From positions 1 to 42,182 of the forward strand of contig CALJKH010000119.1 of assembly GCA_937973575.1 (NCBI GenBank): a stretch of DNA of 42,182 nucleotides, written 5' to 3'. Position 1 is the first letter of the stretch. Each line of letters opens with the position of its first letter. Source of the stretch: an uncultured Solirubrobacterales bacterium. Lineage in GTDB: Bacteria; Actinomycetota; Thermoleophilia; Solirubrobacterales; Solirubrobacteraceae. The position numbers were made by a program, and so were the translations under genes. Under the pieces are notes generated by a model. It was given only the letters and a program-made list of their open reading frames with translations. It was not told the origin of the DNA and did not search any database. This document shows positions 38,734 to 42,182 of the stretch, one piece after another.

Positions 38734-40239
38734 ATGGCCCCCCGGCGTCCTCAGAAGTCAGGTACCCGTAGCTCAGCAACCTCGCTCGTGCTCACGGTAT
38801 TCGCTGCCGTCACTGGCCTCCTGCTGCTGGCTCCGGCAGCTCTTGCAGACGCCGGCGTTGACCGCCTTGGCGTGGCAGGCAAGATTCCTCAGGGTGTTGG
38901 CCTCAACTCCGCTTGGGTTGTAATCGCAGGCTGCTTTGTGATGTTCATGCAGGGCGGCCTCGCAATGGTCGAAGTTGGCTTTGTTCGCGGTAAGAACGCC
39001 GGCTCGATCATCCCTAAGTTCCTCGTCAACTTTGCGATCTGCGCTGCGGCCTTCTGGGCTGTTGGCTTTGCGATCTCCTTCGGTGACGGCAACCTCTTCA
39101 CTGGCACCAGCGGCTGGTTCCTCAGCAACGCGCACGACTTCGCTCTCGCATGGCCCCAGTACACAAACGGGGTGACAGCTGAAGCACTGTGGTGGTTCCA
39201 GTTCACCTTCTGCGCGATCGCGCTGGCGATCGTTTGGGGAACAACCCTTGAGCGGATCAAATTCAGCATCTACATCGTCTACGCGATCATCTTCAGCGCT
39301 GTCATCTACCCACTGGTCGCGCACTGGATCTTCAGTGACGGCTGGCTTCGCCACAACTTCCATGTGCAGGACTTTGCTGGCTCGATCGTCGTTGACGTGA
39401 CCGCAGCTGCTGCAGCATTGGCAGTGCTTGTCGTTCTTGGCCCTCGCCGCGGCAAGTACGGCGGTGACGGCAAGCCACGCGCAATCCCAGGCCACAACAT
39501 GCCGCTCTTTGGCCTTGGCATCTTCATCCTCTGGCTTGGTTGGTACGGCTTCAACCCTGGCTCAACTCTGACGGCGCTCGACGGCCGCTTCCCGGAGATC
39601 GTTGTGATCACAACTCTCGCTGGCGCCTTCGGCGTGCTTGCTGCTGTCTCGCTGATGTGGTTCCGCACTAAGACTTTCGACATTGGCATGAGCGGCAACG
39701 GTGCGATCGCCGGCCTTGTGGCAATCACCGGCCCTGCTGGCTACATCGACGCTTGGGCCGCGCCAATCATTGGCGCAATCGCCGGGATCATCGTCGTTGA
39801 AGGCGTACTGCTGATTGACCGCAAGGTGGACGACCCAATCGGCGTTCTCTCAGCCCACGGCCTCGCCGGCGCTTGGGGAGCAATCTCACTCGGCCTCTTC
39901 GCGGTCCCGCGCCTTGCTGACTACAACCTGCCTGGCAGCCACGGCGGCCTCTTCTACACCGGCACCCTCACGCAGATGTGGCCACAGCTGCTTGCGATCG
40001 TCGTCGTATTCGTCTTCGTATTCGCCAGCTCATGGGCCATCTTCAAGGCTGCCGACATGGCTTGGGGAATCAGAGTCACTCCGGAGATGGAGAATGCTGG
40101 CCTCGACATCAGCGAGCACGGCATGTACGGCTACCCAGAGCAATTTATTCCGGCAGCGGAACTCTTTAGCTACGGTGCTGTTCCAGCAGGTGAACGTGTG
40201 GGCACTGGCCCCGTATCGGACCCGGAGGTAACAACATGA
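38734..40239 (+). CDS. amt: Ammonium transporter (Amt) with Asp at the first pore histidine
   Basis: The 501-residue Amt/Mep/Rh family channel has a signal-like N-terminal helix and 11 membrane helices. Recognisable blocks are GGLAMVEVGFVRGKNAGS, DFAGSIVV, GNGAIAGLVAITGPAGYIDAWAA and SAHGLAGAWG. The second pore His (His375) is present, but the first, normally in VVH after DFAGG, is Asp221 (VVDVTAA), so the twin-His pair is broken. Asp213 of the conserved DFAG is kept. Its stop overlaps the PII gene (ATGA), the standard amt-glnK pairing. Confidence 0.93.
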   Translation: MAPRRPQKSGTRSSATSLVLTVFAAVTGLLLLAPAALADAGVDRLGVAGKIPQGVGLNSAWVVIAGCFVMFMQGGLAMVEVGFVRGKNAGSIIPKFLVNFAICAAAFWAVGFAISFGDGNLFTGTSGWFLSNAHDFALAWPQYTNGVTAEALWWFQFTFCAIALAIVWGTTLERIKFSIYIVYAIIFSAVIYPLVAHWIFSDGWLRHNFHVQDFAGSIVVDVTAAAAALAVLVVLGPRRGKYGGDGKPRAIPGHNMPLFGLGIFILWLGWYGFNPGSTLTALDGRFPEIVVITTLAGAFGVLAAVSLMWFRTKTFDIGMSGNGAIAGLVAITGPAGYIDAWAAPIIGAIAGIIVVEGVLLIDRKVDDPIGVLSAHGLAGAWGAISLGLFAVPRLADYNLPGSHGGLFYTGTLTQMWPQLLAIVVVFVFVFASSWAIFKAADMAWGIRVTPEMENAGLDISEHGMYGYPEQFIPAAELFSYGAVPAGERVGTGPVSDPEVTT

Positions 40240-40598
40240 AGAAGATCGAAGCATTCGTAAGGCATGAGTCCTTTGAGCCAATCCGTGAGGACCTGCTCAA
40301 CAAGGGCATTCCTTCAATGACTGTTACCGAGGTCAAGGGCAGCGGCCGCCAGCGCGGCATTGTTGAGACCTACCGTGGCGCCCAGCTGACCAACCACCTG
40401 CGTCCGAAGATCAAGATTGAGATCGTCGTAGCTGACGGCGAAGTTGACAGCGTTGTCAGCACAATCCTTGAGCACGCCAAGACGGGCAATGTTGGCGACG
40501 GCAAGATCTTCGTGCTTCCAGTTGAAGCTGCCTACCGTGTCCGCACTGGCGAGACCGGTGAGGATGTTCTTCAAGCTCACGAGGGCGACGAGGCCTAA
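40236..40598 (+). CDS. glnK: PII nitrogen regulatory protein (GlnK/GlnB)
   Basis: The 120-residue PII protein controls the Amt channel by inserting its T-loop into the pore, in response to ATP, ADP and 2-oxoglutarate. The family signature VTEVKGSGRQRG is present, as is TGNVGDGKIFVLPVE. The T-loop reads ETYRGAQLTNHL, so position 51, the modified tyrosine of enteric and many actinobacterial proteins, is Leu. Covalent regulation at that site is therefore impossible; Tyr46 remains. The gene overlaps amt by four bases. Confidence 0.95.
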   Translation: MKKIEAFVRHESFEPIREDLLNKGIPSMTVTEVKGSGRQRGIVETYRGAQLTNHLRPKIKIEIVVADGEVDSVVSTILEHAKTGNVGDGKIFVLPVEAAYRVRTGETGEDVLQAHEGDEA

Positions 40599-40606
40599 AG
40601 CCTTTC

Positions 40607-40626
40607 CGCCCTGCGTTAGCGGGGCG
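40607..40626. terminator. Hairpin between glnK and the convergent surface protein gene
   Basis: CGCCCTGC and GCGGGGCG pair over 8 bp (one G-U) around GTTA, in the 28-base gap between two convergent stops. Probably a bidirectional terminator. Confidence 0.55.
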
Positions 40627-42182
40627 CTAAGAGGTAACGAGTAGCGTCGCGGACTTCGTGGCCTTGAGGCCTGCGAGGTCGACGAGCTGAACTGTGACTG
40701 TGTACTTGCCGCGCAGGAGGCCGCTGGTGTTGAACTTCACTGTCGTTGCCCCGGCCGGTACGGATACGCGGGTTACACGCGGACGGAAGCGAAGCTTCTT
40801 TGATGCCGGAGCAATCGTCACGACTGCCGTCCCGTACTTGGACGAGTTGACTGTGACCTGCCCGCTGCGCTGGCCGTGCTTGAACTTCGAAGGGAACTTG
40901 AGCCGCGCCAGAGATGGCGTCTCCGAGTTGATTTGACTTACCCACTGGCGGTCACCGCCATAGGCAACAAACAGCCATGTAAAGGCTGTTGTTCCGTCAC
41001 TTCCGCGTGAGACGAGCGGCTGGTCCGGCTGGGCGTTGTTGTCGAAGAAGTTGCCCTGAACCGGCGGCTTTCCAGTTGACGGTGGCACGAGGGTGACTGT
41101 CCCACCCGATCCGTTCTTAGGCGTGATTGAAACCAGCGCTACCTCAGTCTTGGCCTTGCCCACGAAGAGGGTTGCGGCGCCCGATGAGGCAAGTGAGATT
41201 GCTACTCGATCGATACTCACACCGGGGCCGACGCTTACTGGGTCCCCCGCTGCCTTCGTCCCGTTGGTCCCTAGCCGCTTGAAGACGACCACCGGGCCAG
41301 GGTTGACGGTGCCGAATGACCGAATCCAAGTGACGATCGACGCACCGCTGGCGTTGATCGCAACGCTCGGGTGCGACGGTGTCTCGACCACACTTCCGCT
41401 ACCTGCTTCCAAGTCTTGCCTAGTGCCGGGAACGCCAGCGCTGCTGATCCGCTTTGCCGACACCTTGTAGGGGCCAACTCCGTCCGTGCTGGTAATCCAA
41501 GCAGCGATGAGGCTGCCATTGCTTGACTGGGCAACGTCTAAGCCCTCGTTGCGCCTCGAGGCGTCTGCGATGGTCTGCGAGTCAGCAGCAGCGAGTTCGT
41601 TGAAAGCGTTGATCTGATTGACGCGGTAAGTCGAGTCAACTGCACCGAACAAAGTCTCAGTCCAGACGACCGTAGAAACTCCAGTTGCGGCTGTGAACAC
41701 ATGCGGCACTCCGCATGCAGCCGAGTTCGCCTTGCAGAGCGTCGTGCCAAGGTCCCGAAGAATCGAATTGTCCGCGGCCAAGCGAACAGCTGCCACCTTG
41801 GGTATTACCCCGGTCTGCCAAGCGAGAGTTGCTGTCCCGTCTGAGGCCAGGGCCACGGACGGAGATTGGTTTAGGGAATCGTTCGGATTCGTGCCGGATC
41901 CAGGAGCCGGCGTGGTCATGGCGGCTGCAAGCTTGAACTTGGTAGTCAGGCCTGAGAATCGCCGCACGCGAATGTGGAACTCGCCCCCTGCCTGTCCGGC
42001 GAAGGCAATGATTCCTTTGCCGCTGTTGTCTACCGAAACTGCTGGGTAGAAACCGTTGTCGTTGGCACCAGTACCGCCAACCAGAACTGGCGTGCCGTAC
42101 TTACCGTTGGGTTGGATCCGAACAGCTTTAAGCCGGTTGTTGTCGCCGGAATCGGTGTAGACGAGCGTCGTCCAACCAAGAT
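40627..42182 (-). CDS. Partial secreted or surface repeat protein (N-terminus outside)
   Basis: The frame is open to the right edge, giving 518 residues without the start. It has degenerate repeats of about 60-70 residues, each with a pattern such as PSVA-x-x-x-x-G-x-A-x-x-x-W (SPSVALASDGTATLAW, HPSVAINASGASIVTW), which suggests a beta-propeller of WD/YVTN-like blades. An Ig-like or PKD-like C-terminal domain follows (VSVPAGATTVKFNTSGLLRGKYTVTVQLVD). No catalytic motif is seen. It is probably an extracellular binding protein. Confidence 0.7.
   Translation of the reverse strand, partial: LGWTTLVYTDSGDNNRLKAVRIQPNGKYGTPVLVGGTGANDNGFYPAVSVDNSGKGIIAFAGQAGGEFHIRVRRFSGLTTKFKLAAAMTTPAPGSGTNPNDSLNQSPSVALASDGTATLAWQTGVIPKVAAVRLAADNSILRDLGTTLCKANSAACGVPHVFTAATGVSTVVWTETLFGAVDSTYRVNQINAFNELAAADSQTIADASRRNEGLDVAQSSNGSLIAAWITSTDGVGPYKVSAKRISSAGVPGTRQDLEAGSGSVVETPSHPSVAINASGASIVTWIRSFGTVNPGPVVVFKRLGTNGTKAAGDPVSVGPGVSIDRVAISLASSGAATLFVGKAKTEVALVSITPKNGSGGTVTLVPPSTGKPPVQGNFFDNNAQPDQPLVSRGSDGTTAFTWLFVAYGGDRQWVSQINSETPSLARLKFPSKFKHGQRSGQVTVNSSKYGTAVVTIAPASKKLRFRPRVTRVSVPAGATTVKFNTSGLLRGKYTVTVQLVDLAGLKATKSATLLVTS

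Noticed and set aside
38773..39495. 240-codon open frame on the minus strand inside amt
   Set aside because: It is the antisense shadow of a conserved membrane protein; its translation has no known motif.
1..42182. Integrated mobile element, prophage or secondary-metabolite cluster
   Set aside because: No integrase, transposase, terminal repeats, phage structural genes or synthase modules are visible; base composition looks uniform.

Overview
The window is chromosomal DNA of moderately high GC and reads as a free-living, aerobic actinobacterium. A deep lineage such as Thermoleophilia is my best guess, made from gene content and not from any search. Supporting signs are a Rieske-SufBD / Rrf2-SufC-SufS-SufU iron-sulfur locus, an LppP/LprE-type lipoprotein, an actinobacterial c-di-AMP riboswitch in front of an NlpC/P60 hydrolase, and many genes without Shine-Dalgarno sequences whose start codon lies 6-8 bases after a TANNNT element. 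I see no phage, IS element, CRISPR array or rRNA. The mobile-type content is two toxin-antitoxin pairs.

Layout. 1-2.5 kb (minus): a partial FrnE-like DsbA gene translationally coupled to a copper protein, then an aquaporin starting five bases after tRNA-Tyr. 2.6-6 kb: a sigma-70 factor, zinc-independent GTP cyclohydrolase (FolE2), PgsA and ClpP. 6-6.6 kb: a Phd/Doc-like toxin-antitoxin pair. 6.6-11.3 kb: a flavoprotein disulfide reductase, FMN-binding protein and FAH hydrolase operon (minus), a quinone-reductase-like MDR protein (plus), and a secreted protein made of three copies of an unfamiliar domain (minus). 11.3-18 kb (minus): the suf locus, split in two by a MazEF-like pair. The two halves carry similar 17-bp CCTA-N9-TAGG palindromes. 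18-25 kb: RNase D, lipoprotein, riboswitch plus endopeptidase, MsrB, MFS exporter and an M3 peptidase. 25-28.3 kb: two tandem paralogous copper proteins, then an alpha/beta hydrolase. 29-35.6 kb: S8 protease, universal stress protein, YqgE, aldo/keto reductase, an AT-hook/winged-helix regulator, RmuC and a second FrnE-like protein. 35.7-38.7 kb: DUF1003 protein, FKBP isomerase, HtaA-like lipoprotein and membrane proteins. 38.7-40.6 kb: amt-glnK. 40.6 kb to the end: a partial secreted repeat protein.

The most interesting signal is the set of three exported proteins (444, 521 and 524 residues). By eye they combine the copper-ligand pattern of peptidylglycine/dopamine monooxygenases (an HH site, a later His, HxH and Met) with a C-terminal amicyanin-like blue-copper domain (His...Cys-x2-His-x2/3-Met). 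This suggests an extracytoplasmic copper oxygenase with its electron carrier built in. Other points of interest are an Amt channel whose first pore histidine is Asp, its PII partner with Leu instead of Tyr at position 51, the shared suf palindromes, and the prevalence of leaderless-type starts.
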